Shown here one piece after another: positions 36,695 to 50,200 of a stretch of 64,000 nt of DNA; within the stretch, counting starts at the first letter, position 1; each line of letters starts with the position of its first letter. This stretch comes from Larus michahellis (lineage: Eukaryota > Chordata > Aves > Charadriiformes > Laridae), in contig NC_133906.1 in the NCBI RefSeq assembly GCF_964199755.1, positions 10,912,001 through 10,976,000 on the forward strand. Reading direction: 5' to 3'. The notes beneath the pieces are model-generated. The model was not told the DNA's origin and did no database searches. It saw only the letters and a list, made by a program, of their open reading frames with translations. Both the position numbers and the translations under genes were made by a program.

Positions 36695-39600
36695 CTGGGA
36701 GGTGTGTTAGTGGGTCAGGGGCGGGGGCGCGGTGTGGGCCGGGGCCGCCCGGGCCGGGCGAGAGCTTGCCGCGGGAGGGATACGGGGGCTGGAGCGGTGC
36801 CCGGTGGCTGCCGAGGGTGCCCGCGGCCCCGTCCCTCCGGAGCGCTTTGCCTCAGGGCGTCTCTGCCTTCTGGGGGTCGGGCCGCCGGTGCCCCACACCG
36901 GTTCTTCCCCCCCGCGTTCCCGCCTCCTGCCGTGAGGCAGTTCCCACAGACTTGACTTATAAAATATCGATAACTTCCCCGAGATGCCGCTGGGTGTGTC
37001 AGTGGCGTTCAGCGTCCCCCCCACACGGGTCTCCCGCACCTCTCCGGGAGGGGTTGAGTTCGCGCAGGCTTCGAGGCGGGAGCAGGCTGCCGAAAGCCCC
37101 CCCGCCCCGTCTCACCGGGCATCGAAGCCTGGGCTTTATTTCCCCTCCCTGTCCCGAAAGTCCACGGCGTGGATGTTATTTTAGGTAGCGATGGCCATGG
37201 TTATAACTGGTGTGCCCCAATCTCGTCCCCGTGAGCTGGCAGTGGTTCAGCGTGGCGAGGCCAGCCCACGGTGGTTCTCAGGGCATCGTCTAATGTCACT
37301 GATCGGATATCAAAGATAATGCAATGACCAGAATTCACTGTGTCATGCTCCAGTATAAAACACAGGCTCTTTTTCAGGCTTCTCCATGCAACAGGCTGAA
37401 TGCTTTCAATCGTTCAGCTATGCCTGCTGAAATGTTAACTTCTTGTTTAAAGTAAGCGTAATCTTTATGTTGTTGTCACTTGAGAGTAACTTGTTGAAAT
37501 CATGCAATACATAACCTGCAAAACGAAATCAGATTCTGATACTATCTTTCGGACACTTTAAAATGTTTTAAAGATGGTGATAAATGTTGGTGAGCCTTTG
37601 GCCTAAGGTCACTTAACCAAGTGGCTTCTAAGCTTCCCTGTTTGGAGTGTTAATTATTATTATTACACGTCTGTTTTCGTAGTAAGAATTACAGAGGGGC
37701 AGACATAGGCGTTTTAGAAACTTGGTCGATTTTTATTGCTGGCAACTTAGAAGTCAGAATTTCTATGGGAAATATGTTGGGTGTTTGTTTTAGCAGGAAA
37801 GGTTCCTTGTGGAAATATCAGTGCTTAGTGATGATACTTTTTAGAGGCATGAATAATAACTCAGGGACCTGTACAGCGCTTTGTGTATAGTAGTTTACCT
37901 GAGCAAAGAAAGAATTTTTCTGTGTTCGATGAGAGTGTTAACTGATGAGAGAAATCTGCAGCAGGGGCATCAAGCCATTGAACGTCTTTGCTATGTTTGT
38001 TTTAATAGTGAGAGTGGCAAAAGAGCTGTTTGAAGTCCCTTCAGCATTAGCAGGAATTCACTGGGAATAAATAGAAGCTTCTGTCCAACTAATAGATGGA
38101 TAGTGTGGTATAAATAAGGGAATGCACTGGTTTAGATTCCCATGACTTGCATGTCCATGTTGTATGGTTTGTGAAGCCCAATAAAAGTTTGATAAGGATA
38201 TTTGGCACTTCATAAAAAGTGCTTTGAAGTTGGCATTGGCTTGAAAGTCAAGCCAAAAGTTTTCTGAATTCACAGATTTTAAGGTTTAGATCTTGCTATG
38301 GTAATTTCCCTGATTATATTATTATATTTAAAAAAACCTCTCCTTCTATTCTTGAATTCTTATGCTGTTGTTTTTTTTTTTTTACTTTTGGGACCATTTT
38401 GACTGATGCGTTTTTCTGATTTGTTGCTGGCTTTGAAGAACGATAACCCATTTCTAACAGAAGTATAACAAAAACATAGTCTAACAGTATGGAGAGTAGG
38501 CTAGATTGTACCATTCGCTTCATCATAAGAGGTTTTTTTCTGGCAACTATAGAATTAATTTTTTTCTTACCCTGAAAGGCTGCGCTGTCAGAAAAAAAAA
38601 TACAGAAACAACCATCATGTAGGGTTGTAGAATACTGCTGGAGCCTGTAAGCTAAATTGTTGTAGTTTTGCTTTTGTTTTCTGTCTTTGCTTTGGCCGCA
38701 CGCTGCTTCAAGGGAAATCTCTGGCTAAAAAAAAAAAAAAAAGAAAAGAAAAAGTTAGTCTTACTGCTAATTCGCTTGTGCAGACAATTCTCCAAACTTT
38801 ACAGTGGTATTTTAATAGAGGTTTGTGCAGTACATATCTTAGCTATAAAAAGTTTTTTAAATTAATTTAAGTGTGTTAATATAGTTCTAATAAGTTTAAC
38901 ATGCTGCATGTCCTACTCCTGGCACTGAAATAATAATAAAATCTCAGTCTTTGTTCCAGAATATACAGAAAAACTAGCACTTTCAGTAGGAATATATTAT
39001 TCTGGGCATAGTTGTTATCAAATAGGTAGATGCAATATGTTGTTTGTTGATTTTAAAAAAAACAGTTTTTTTTTCCTCTGCTTCTTGTATTATGATCAGT
39101 TACTGGCATCTGCCTATTTGCTTATGCTGTCGTGCTGAAGTGGGATACCCCTCCAGAGCTGGGTAGCTGGCATTGGTATGTAGGGATGTTAATTCAAACA
39201 AAGAACGTAGTGCTGTATTCTTTTTGGTAATACATCAGCTCTTTTATCTGAGGTGTTGCGTGTGTGATTGGAGACCAGAGCTTCTGTTTAGTGGTATCAC
39301 TTCCAGATCTTGAAGTCTGTCTGCTGTGGGCAAGCAGGATTAGAAAAATAATATTGCGGCGGGGAAGGGAAAGTCAGCAGAGGAAAAGGAACAAAGACAG
39401 TGAAGTAGCAGTTTCCCTCTCCTGCAGGGAAGAGGCTTAAAAGAAGTGAAACAGTTTTTCTGTCTTCAGTTCTTTCATAATGGCAGTGCTCCATCAAACT
39501 TAGGATCTGGGTGTCTTAAGCAGCTGGTGTTTGCTCTCCAGGATAGAGAAAGCAAAGGGCATGTGTTAGATGCTTACGCTGGCATTTTAATAGAAATACA

Positions 39601-41065
39601 TCACTAAGAAGGTAGAGGGACCTGGCTTCTTTGAATGTGCAGGTGAATGAGGCTACGGTGGGTCGAAGCAGGGGAAGACCTTTTATAAGAGTCTCTTTGC
39701 TCACCTGCTATGAAAAACATAACCAAAAAAAAAACAAACCCAAAAGAAAACTTAGTGTCTTTGTGGTGGGAGAGAGAAGTAGAAGATTTTTTTTAAGTCT
39801 GGCTAATAATTGAAGAATCATGTAGAAAGAAGGAAAAAAAAATTACACTCAGCAAAACTAAGAAAAATACGTTCTGTGCTTGAAGACAGCACTGAGTAGG
39901 CTATGTTCTGTAATAGGACACAAATTGGCACAAACTGTGGAAGGAAAAAAAGTTTTAAGAGAAGCGTAGGAGAGCTGCTTGCATCTCTAACTGTAGTACT
40001 TCATAAAATATCCAGATACAGCAAACACTCTGTAGTATATAATGGTTCTTTTAAAATACATGGCATAATTTTTGTGCATTCACCAAAATTCAAAGTTTGG
40101 CATTTTGAATGTTTTAGGCTGAGTTAGAAAAATGTAACTTTGACAAACTGTGCTGTGTGATGCAGTCACCATCCTGAAAAGTGTAATTGTTCGTGTAATG
40201 TATGTACAACAGGCATTTAGCCGCTGTGATAATAAGCACTGTACAATCAACAAAATGGTATAGCGACGCTCTGAGTGCTTTCCAAATTGTACAAAACACA
40301 CATCTGAATTGAGACAGAAATAGCAACTTTAGTTATAGCTACAGTACAAATGATTCATACAGGTGACTGAGGAAGACTTTCAGAGTTGTCAAGCTGAAAG
40401 CTGGCAGTTTAGGTTTTTCTCTTATAGGGACTTCTTTGGAGTTTTGTTGCAGAAAGGTGTTTTACTAGTCCAGGGAAGTGGCACATGCACGGTAGCTGCC
40501 ATGTGTCTCCTTTATGCTGCGTGTTTTGAGTTGAGGTCCTCCTGTTTGCCAATTTAAGTGTACTGCTGCATCAGTAATGTCATGTAATAATCCTGACATT
40601 AGATTGTTTGAAATTCAGTCTTCCTGGGCATCTTGGGACCACTGACAAACTATTTTATATGTGCATTTTCAGAAAGTAAATATAAATGCAGAGAATTTTT
40701 ATTAGGATTTTTCATTAGATTAATGAATTATTAACTCCGTAGAACAGTTTTTGGTTACTTACTGATGACTGATGGGTTTTTTAACCAGTGTATATATGCA
40801 TGCCTCCATCAGTACCCCAGATTCTTAAATGTTAGATGAACATAGCAGTTCCTGAGATGTCTTGCTCTTCCTCACACCCAAATCAACGAGCAAGCATTCT
40901 CCCAGGAGCAGGGGTGCAGCTCTGCACTGATGTGGCTCAAGAATCTGCAGATGCAGAACCAACTCAGGGACTGGTTCCTTAATCACCTTAATCTGATTTA
41001 ACTGCAGGCTGCTGCCAAAAGGAGTGGCAGCACCCTGCCTGGTGCCTCGGGCTGTGTATTCCACA

Positions 41066-41116
41066 GTGATATTTGAGTTCAATATACATAATATTCCACA
41101 GATATTTGAGTTCATT
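41066..41116 (+). repeat. Short imperfect duplication
   Basis: TATTCCACAG(TG)ATATTTGAGTTCA occurs twice about 29 bases apart, the first copy with two extra bases, in CREBRF intron 1. Confidence 0.8.
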
Positions 41117-43862
41117 CAAATCTGTATTCGTTACAGATAATGTAATGACAGTACTATTCTGTTTTAACTCAGTCTTCAGCAGAGAGAGCCAATAATGATA
41201 AATTCTGTAAAAATGGGACTTCAGCTGTGGTCTACAAAGTTACTTTGCTTCACAGCAAGTTCAGATTTTACATCTGTGCTTCCATATGTGTCGTTGACTT
41301 CTACGATACATCTTAATTTACCAGTTGATGAAAAAATACTCATAGTTAAGTGTGAACACTGGGAGTCTTTTAATGAAGATCTTGATGATTGTGGGAAATT
41401 TAGAAAGCAGTTGGAAGTAGGTCTGCTTTGTTGGGAGCATGAGGGCTGCAGCTCCACAAGGCAGTGTCTTTCTTTTTATGGCCTCACCATGTTTCCTCCC
41501 TTCATAGCAGCGCTATCAAGAAAAATCTTATGTTGTGGAATACTTGAATAGAACCTAATGGGATTCAAATCACATTTAAATATTAATATTACAGAATGTC
41601 AAGAATGAAATATAAAGATAATTAGGGGAACCATGAGATTAGCTGATATACTGCTTTGACCCAGGAGGATATACACTGTCATTCTTAAATGGTGCTATAA
41701 GTTTATAGCTAAAAGATTACTGAGATGGTAAAAGTATTTTGAATGTTTAATATCTGTTTTGAGGATTTGTAAATGATCCAAAAGCTACCCCGTCCTGACG
41801 CTTGTAAGCGTTGGTCAGTCGTTACTGAAATCAGTGTCAGTACAGATTAAGTTTCACCCCACTTTCCTATTTGTGTGTGAAGGACAGAGGAATGACTTGA
41901 GGTATGTGTTCTAACAAAAATATAACAAAGAATAACCAGTAAAGAAGCAGCAAATGACTCCTTTCTTTCCCATTTATATCATGTAGCGGCAGAACTTTGA
42001 CAGCCTCCCATGTGAATGCAGATGGTGGTGGTGGTGTTCTGGTGTTGACGTCAAAGTGTTAATGTGATGTTCTGTTGAAAAAGACGTCAGTCTCTGCCGC
42101 TCTGTACAGACAGAAAGTCAGATACTGCTCAGGTGTAGATTGGTATTAAAGATGCTACCCTTCCCGTGTCTTTCATTGCACATGAGAACAGTGTTTATTT
42201 GCTTTAAAGAACAGGCCCTTTCTGCTACATCAGGCCAGGTTGAAAAGTGAATTAGTCATTTGTGCCACTTTAACAGCACAGGAAGGACTGTACATAGCTG
42301 CGGTGTAGCCTTTGCTGGGTGAAGGAAGATGGGGGTTGTTGAGGCATGTTTCCCTGTGACACAAACATAACTTTAAATGACAAGGTAAGTAGGAAGAGTT
42401 CCCTGGAAGTTTTAGAGTAGGAAGAAAATTTTCTCAGAAGGAACTGGCTCTTACTCAACACAGAGCCCTACAAGAAATGGCTTGCTTTGGCAGTGGTAGC
42501 ATGGCTTTACTGAGAACTTGTGTATAGCTGGACTTGTAATTGTTATTCTTTATATTCTAGCCGATATTTGAAAAGCAGTAAGTTTTGATAAGTGAAGACT
42601 TTTTCGTATAGTGTCTGTTTTTCCCCCAGTCTGATGGCATATGTGCTGAATATAACAAGAGCTGAGATACTATCTGAAAGTAGGAATAGTCATGGGGATG
42701 CTGTCAGGTGCTCGTGGGAGGAGGGTTCTGAGCGTAGCTCCGCTGTAGGAGAACACTTTTACTTTATTATTGGTTTTTCAAAATAAGAGAATAAACGTAG
42801 CCCGAGCAGATTGCACTAAAGTCTGACTTACAAGCAATGCTGAGAGGAGAATTCTGCTCAAAGAAACAAACACATTTTAACTGATAATGCTGAAAAACTC
42901 TACAAGTATGATGGTTCAGTTTTTTGATTATGCTCCTCTAATGCTGCTTTTTTGTTAAAGAGACTTTTTACAGAAGGGTAGGGAACTTGCAGGCAAGCAA
43001 GACAGTAGGAAAGCAGCATTCTTAAAAACAAAGTGGTTATATTAGATACTAAAGTATTATACCATGGGTAATTTTTTGTTATTGTTTTTGATATAATATT
43101 GTTCTGTTTTACTTCCTGTTACTTATTTCACGAGTCTTTTGTCATACTTTCAGTGTAGATATAGTTACTGATGTTTGTGCTAAGGTGCTTGCTTTTCTAC
43201 AGTTCAGTTTTTCCTTATGTTATTAAAAAATGCAGGATTAAGCAGGATGTGAGGCTCGGAAAAGTCTTTAGATATACATCTGAAGTAGCACTGGGTCTAC
43301 AGAAACTACTGAACTGGTAAAATTACTAATAGATAAATTGGACCAATTTCAACATGTGCCTTGCTTGAAATTAATAGAGAAGATAGTTTATTGGGCAGCT
43401 CTGAATTTGGCACAATTTTTAATTTATTCTGTTGAGGAAGTCTGTCTCGTCCCTGCCTCTGCTGCTGGACGGTGAGCATGTTTGCTGTAATCCCTCTGCC
43501 ACTAGATGTTGCTGTGTGAGTGATTGATATAATCTTATTTGATGCTGGGTGGATTAATCTCTTAAGAAAAGGAGGAGATATCGCCGAAACAGTATTACTG
43601 CCTATTCTGAAATTAGAATTTTGAGATATTTGCCTGAGACGTTTTTAGAATTTATTGTCTCTGTTATATTAGTCATAAAGATTGTTTCACTCCTGTGTAC
43701 CCAGCAGTATGCTAGTCATTATGTACAATTAGGCATGCTTTTCCTTCCATGTCTAGAGAGCTCGTGGTCTCAGTAGTAAGGAAAAAAGGCAACAAAATGT
43801 AATTCTGCCAAAAAAAGTTTTTGCAGGATCTTTGTTCTGTAGCATCTGTGGCTTTTCATTCA

Positions 43863-44127
43863 ATGAAAGATGGCAGGGAAAGAAAATTACTATACATTCC
43901 AGAATGAGGAATAATCACTTTTCACGGGAAATTTTTGTCTCTGCTTCGCTTTGGCTGTTTTTTAAGCATTACCTTTTTGGTGAAGGATTACTCACCTCCT
44001 TGGGATTTTGCTGCGTTTATTCTACACAGAAGTCTACAAATAGAAGAGCTCCATCAGGGTGAACTAAAGTTATCCTAAGGAAAAATTTCGTTGCATGGAT
44101 TGTGTAAACTCACTGAGAGTGAAGTAA
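43863..44127 (+). promoter_or_regulatory. CREBRF: Cluster of four upstream ORFs in the CREBRF leader
   Basis: uORF1 43863-43907 (14 codons, T at -3), uORF2 43870-43914 (14 codons, A at -3), uORF3 43904-44062 (52 codons, A at -3) and uORF4 44095-44127 (10 codons, T at -3), all closed before the main ATG at 44199. The first three overlap in different frames. They would be expected to depress main-frame translation; conditional release under stress is inference. Confidence 0.65.
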
Positions 44128-44198
44128 AGCTGGAAAGGAATCTACAAGTGAATAAAACAAGAAGTTTGGAATTGGATTTGGGGAATCTGGGCTTGGAA

Positions 44199-44207
44199 AT
44201 GCCTCAG
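44199..44207 (+). CDS. CREBRF: CREBRF coding exon 1 (MPQ)
   Basis: Only three codons, ATG CCT CAG, before donor GTAAGT. Chosen because it joins in phase to PSVSGMDPPFGD, reproducing the known N terminus. Confidence 0.88.
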
Positions 44208-47200
44208 GTAAGTCTATCGTGATTTTATTTGCTTCTGTAAATAATTTAACTTCCTTATTTAAAAAAAAAAAGGGATGTTTAAATTTGACTGGAGAATTTT
44301 AAGAGATTACATGGTGTATATTTTATAGGGTCCCAGTAGTGTCTTTGGTAGAAGCGATGTTGCTGCTCTTGGTACTGTATTGGTTCACACAGCAAGATTC
44401 AGCAAAGTTGTTGTCTTGATGAGGGTGGATGCCTGGAGAGCAGCCTTTTATTACTGCAGTGATTCACACACCAGCACACTGAATGACTTTCAGTAGTACA
44501 GTGTTTCTCCCTTCCCAACCCTCAGGGCGAGTGTGTCTAGAAGAGAAATAGAGGTCTGGAATTCAATGTAGCAGAAAGCCTTGCTGCCCATTCCCTGCAT
44601 GCCCAGTCACCCTGCTTAATATTTTTTTGCAAAGTTCCACTTTGTTCTCAAGAGATACAACACTCTTGATTTACTTGTAATAAAGTTTGTTTTTGTTACA
44701 ATATCAGGTGGAAGTTTTATGAGTTCTAATGGTTCTAAAAACAGTCAGCACTGCTTCAGTACAAAATGGTTTGTATTAGGTGAAGGCCCTGCAAGCGTGT
44801 AGTGCCTGTTGATACTCACGGATCCTGCCAGTACTCATTCTCTTCTACAAATGCTAACATATCCCTAAACTTGGCAAACGTGTGAGAATTTCAAACCAAC
44901 AAAAAAGAATGAATGAGCAATGCTCTTGCAGCTATATGATGAATACAAATGTGTCCTTTGATTAGAGCTGCATGTTGTTAGCTGCTCTTAAAGCATTCTC
45001 TCGCGCTGAGAAATGACATGCTTATCTGTGTAGGTAAAAACCTTCCAGATGCAAGTATAGCACAAGTTAAGAGACTTGGATGAAATGGCAATTCTCTTTA
45101 TGTTTTGTTGAAGAAAATAATATGCCTTTTTATAGCATGCTTCAAACGTCAGTATCAATTTTGTTGTAGCCCAGTGTGAGTGGAATGGACCCTCCTTTTG
45201 GGGATGCCTTTCGGAGCCATGTGTTTTCAGAGCAGACTCTGATGAGCACGGATCTCTTGGCAAGCAGTTCAGATCCAGACTTCATGTATGAACTGGTAGG
45301 TCATCTTTCTGTGTGCGTACATAACTTCCTTTCCTTGCTAATACCCTGAGTTTGTGTAGTAATAAAGGGGTATTTGTTCAAGAATGCTCAAAGATTATTC
45401 ATTACTATTAGCTACTGATTAGGAAAGAGCCTAACTGCTTGTCCAGCAAACGTGATGCTTCCTCAGTAGAGGCTTGGTGAAGCTGGCCATCAGGAGAGGC
45501 TTGATACACGAGTCTCAAATAGAGCTGTGTTGACGTTATGTAATGGTGCTTGAGACTCTTCCTTACAATCTTTTCGGCGAGAGCAGCTATGTGCTACTGC
45601 ACCCAAGCTGTCAGTGCAGGGGAAGCAAAATAAAAGTTGACTCATGAGGTACTTATACTGGCATTCTTTTTTTTCTTCCCCCCGCCCCCCCCCCCCCCCC
45701 TTGCATCAAAGCAGAAAGGTAGCTCATAGTTGTTAGTTGATCGTGTTAGAATGAGGTTTTCCAGGGACTGGTAAACTTGAGCATATTCTGTTAAGCACAC
45801 AGCAAAAATTGACGTAGGTTAATAGAGACTAGAACAGCTTGCCTGTGGTGTCTTTCTTATTTTAAATACATGGATACTGGTACTAGTCTGGTTCCTGATG
45901 ACCAGATGAATTTGCAATATCAGAAAAAGAATCCAGCAGCATTTGACTTGTATCTTCAGCAATCTCTTCAGAAGGATCTGCTGCTGAAGCACGGAAGCTG
46001 GACTCCATTCTGACCCTCAGAAGAAGCTTGTAGTTGGAAGTTGAGGTACCTTCGTGTGTTATCACTCTCTTGGACTTCACTGGAATTAAGCTCACCATAC
46101 TAGATAAAGTACAGGACAGAGATGATTGATACGTTTTTGTATTAACTTTTAATTTGTCTTATTATGCACAGGACAGAGAAATGGACTATCAGCAAAGCTC
46201 CAGAGACAACTTACTTTCAATGGAGGACTGCAAAGACCTTGAGAACTTGGATTCTTTTACAGACATCCTGGATAAAGAAGCTGCTCTCACCTCAAAGTGG
46301 GAACAGTGGGACACCTACTGTGAAGACTTAACTAAGTACACTAAATTAACCAGCTGTGACATTTGGGGAACAAAAGAGGTGGATTATTTGGGCCTTGATG
46401 ACTTTTCAAGCCCGTACCAAGATGAAGAGGTGATAAGCAAAACACCGACACTGGCTCAGCTTAACAGTGAGGACTCCCAACCTGTTTCTGATTCACTCTA
46501 CCCTGATTTGCTCTTTAGTGTAAAACAAAACCCTTTAAATCCTTTGTTACCTGGCAAAAAAATTGCAACCAGAGCAGCAGCCCCATTGTGTTCCTCCAAG
46601 AACGTTCAGGCTGAGGCACCTTTGTCGGACTGTGTTCAGAAGGCAAGCAAACCTGCGACTCAGCCTGCTTCCAGTACACAAATCATGGTGAAGACCAATG
46701 TGTACAATAACGAAAAGGTGAACATTCATGTTGAATGTAAAGACTATGTTAAAAAGGCAAAAGTAAAGATCAATCCTTTACCACAGAGTAGACCAGTGCT
46801 GAGCCAGACACATGCTGATGCAGCAAAGGAAAACACCTGCTATTGCGGTGCTGTAGCAAAGAGACAAGAAAGAAAAGGAATAGAGTCCCCGCATAGTCAC
46901 AGTACGCCTCCTGTTTTGCCTTTCAAAGAGACTCAAGAACTGCTCCTCAGTCCACCCCAGGAAACCCCAGGGCTTATTGTGGGGGAGAGCAGTCTTTCCG
47001 CCAGCACATCAGTGTCAGATTCTTCACAGAAGAAAGAAGAGCACAACTATTCTCTTTTTGTAACAGACAGTTTGGGTGAACAGTCAGCCAAAGGAGACCC
47101 TGAGGAAGATGAGGATGATGAGGACGATATTGAAGATGAGGACCACGATGAAGGATTCGGCAGTGAGCACGAGCTGTCTGAAAATGATGATGAGGAAGAA

Positions 47201-50200
47201 GACTATGAGGATGATAAAGATGATGACATCAGTGATACTTTCTCAGAACCAGGTACCAGCAATGTCGGGCTTTGTTAACATGGAGGTTAATGGATTTGTC
47301 TGCCAAGTGGGGAAAAAATGCTTCTGAATGCTTTATAGTTACAGATGAGCAATGCTGATCTTAAATTATGAACTTTCATCACAGATTTTTTTACATGCTT
47401 GGCAAAATGTAATTAATGAAAACTATACAAGGTCTCTATTGCCCTGTTTCAAGAAAAACTGCATAAACTGTGGTCGTGCAACAAAAATAATAGAGAATAC
47501 AGGAAACCTAGCTTGTAGCCTGAGGTTGTAGAGCAGCCACCTAAAATTTTTGTCCTTTTTTTGTGGCTTGATGATAGGATGTGCAGGGCTTTCTAGTGCT
47601 TCAGTAGGTTGCTGCTTTGAATTTATCCAGAGTTGTATCTCTTGATAGCTGGTATGAAGTCATAGCCTGAATGAAGTAATTTCGTAAGTCCTGCTGTAGG
47701 CACAATTTTCCACAGAATCCAAAGAAAATACCTACCACTGAAACTAATAGAACTGTTTCTTGGTGGTTTTCAGCAGTAACACTTAGTGGGTCTTCAAAGG
47801 ATCCTGAATTCTTCTCTTCTGCATGTAGAAATGGAGCCTTAACAGAAATAAGAACTAACCTTCACCTAGAAGGTAACAAAGCGGTAATGTGCAAAAATAA
47901 AATCCGAAGGAAAAGGGACAGGACTGTAACCAAGTATTAGTTTCACTGTAGAAACTATTATAATATTCACATTTTATAAATGCTTTGTAGTAGAGTATAA
48001 GAATTAAGGTATTCTGACATTTGGCAATATGTAACTTCAGGGGGGAAAGCAGCTGCCTTTTTTAAAAGCAGCTTCCCTAAAGCTTGTCAGTGTTTGTCAT
48101 AATGAACTCTCAGATTTAATTATTTTCTAAGTAGATTTCCTGAGCTGGCATTAAACTTGTAAAGCATTATGCCCTTTATGTTACTTTTACATGTACATAA
48201 CACATTTTTGTTAACGTTTTTAAACCTCTTCCTCCCTTCTTCTGAATTGAACTCCCTCTTCTTTCTGGGGCTCTGAGTAGCTATTACAGCTCTGCAGTGA
48301 TTGCTGTGCTGCCCGCTGCTTTGCAGCCCACAGAGGCGTGTTGCACAGAAAGCCTGGTAACCTTGAAAAGGAGATGTATTAAAATGCTGGGATTTCAGTT
48401 GATGGAATTACATTAACTATTTGCTGTTTGTTCAAATTTTACTGACGTGCAATCGCTTTCACCTTCTAAATACAACTACACCGTGCAGTACAGTAACTGA
48501 GGAACTTGGCTTACACAAGCTTGCTGGAACTTTAAGTGAATGAAGCCATTCACCTCGAGCATGGTGATATTAAAAGTTTCACCATCTGTTTTGATTATAT
48601 TAAAAGGTAACGTCTCCAGGTGTTTTAAGTATGTCACTCTTGTACTTTCTGTTGCTTTTTTACCTTTACAGTAAAGGTAAATACTATGGATAAAGTTTCT
48701 GAAAATAGGTATGGCACAGGAAGATTTAACCTTCCATAGCACTGAAACCAAAATCGGTTGATAAATTTAGAGTGAAGATGTAATTTACTGAAACGAAAAA
48801 AGTTATTGAGTATTGCTGACCCTCTGATGTATTTTATACACAGTTTGCTTTTGTTTATTCTTCTTCATGTGTGTTTTTGGAGTGCATTAAGTGCTTTCTT
48901 AAAGTGTTAGCGTTGTCTAAGGAAATAGTTAGATATAGTAAACTTCTGGAACTTGGAGAAATAACTAAAAATGCGACCGGCAGTCAGACAAGTTTGGGCC
49001 TGTTTTTATTGTTTTTCTTATGATACAGATCTAACAATTTTTGTCATCTGCAAAGGCAATTTATTATGGGAATTACCAGTCCAGGCCTTTTCTAGCACTT
49101 AAAACTTTTTTTTGCCATTACTGGTATATTTTACCTATCTCATTTAATAGAAATATTTGTAAATGATTGCTGCTCTCCCATCAAGTAGTCAAGAGATTCC
49201 AGAAATGGGAGATGCAACAAGCGATTCGATTTTCAGCAGCACTAGAGAAGAAATACCTGAAAGGGAAAAGTGCTTGTAGTGACACGGTGATTGTTTAAAG
49301 AAGTTGCACTGCATCCATTCTGAGCACCTGGGCCATCAACTTGGGGGAAAAAAAACCCTCATAAATGGTTTGACAGAAGTTGTATGATTAAATGGTAAAG
49401 AGAAGGCTCCTTCTGGTTTTGTTTTGGTGGCGCTATTCTTGCTTTTAATCTGATACGGTGCATAAGTCATGTCTATCCTGTTCGCCATTTTACTCTAACG
49501 TGTTCTGATTTACTTAATTTAACCATGGAGAGTTTAAACCTAAAACTGTAATAAGGGATGCGAACAAAGATTTTTAGGAGGGACTTGCGGAGGGCATGTA
49601 AGGTAAATACAAGACCCCTTTCAGATTTCTTAGAAGCCCGCCAAAGAAAGTAAGACTGCTATATCATCTTTGCTAAGAGGAGAATTCAAGGAAGCTGAAT
49701 ACGGTGCAGAAAAGCTAAACAAATTTGTTGCACTCCTATGTGTTACAGACTACGTTAGGACATTGTGCACTAGATTATTCTATGTAACTTTAAAATGATA
49801 GCAGGTCAATGTTAGAGTTGAAGGCAGGATGCATTAAGTCAATGTAATTTAGGTTGCTAACTTAATTATGGTTTAAATAAGCAAACAGGAAGTCCTGATT
49901 TTAACCTTGTTTTACATTCGTACACATCAGCTCTTAAAGAGATTTGTTTTCATCTGATGGCTTGATTCCGTGTTATCATGAAGATGGGCTAAATTTATAC
50001 GTATCTGTATAAGAAGTCGCATAGCTTGACATGTTTTTTCAAGTGGAAAGTAAGTGGGGTTTTTAAGAGTACTTTGATACTTACATCAAACAGCATTTCT
50101 GTAAAATGGGAGTACAGGTAAAAATATTTATGGTATTTGAAACTAAGTTTAATGTAACTTGTCATCATTTTGGCTATACAAGAAAAAATGTTTTATAAAG

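Larger units (their letters stand above)
35090..37180 (+). promoter_or_regulatory. CREBRF: CREBRF CpG-island promoter region
   Basis: Two-kb CpG island. The 5' part holds a TTAAATAG box (35191), the palindrome CCGTCACGTGACGG (35217-35230), inverted CCAAT boxes (35257-35261, 35283-35287), a second E-box CACGTG (35314-35319) after a run of 14 C and an ETS-like TTTCCGGG (35339), followed by a probable non-coding exon 1 with a donor at 35450. A second promoter-like block lies at 36540-36710. Very long open frames here on both strands lack homology and are judged artefacts. Confidence 0.82.
35450..43826 (+). other. CREBRF: CREBRF intron 1 (8.4 kb)
   Basis: After the CpG island the sequence is AT-rich. 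It has poly-A near 38728-38745 and a short duplicated segment at 41066-41116. No repeat family, exon or RNA gene recognised. Confidence 0.75.
43843..44207 (+). other. CREBRF: CREBRF leader exon containing the start codon
   Basis: Ends at ATGCCTCAG|GTAAGT, with the main ATG at 44199. The 5' edge is either 43843 (after TTCTGTAG) or 43827 (after TTTTTGCAG). Its leader carries four upstream ATGs, listed separately. Confidence 0.7.

Noticed and set aside
35092-37188. Open frames of 293 and 392 residues and others in the CREBRF island
   Set aside because: Same reason: low-complexity Pro/Arg/Gly translations on both strands of a CpG island, with no recognisable domain.
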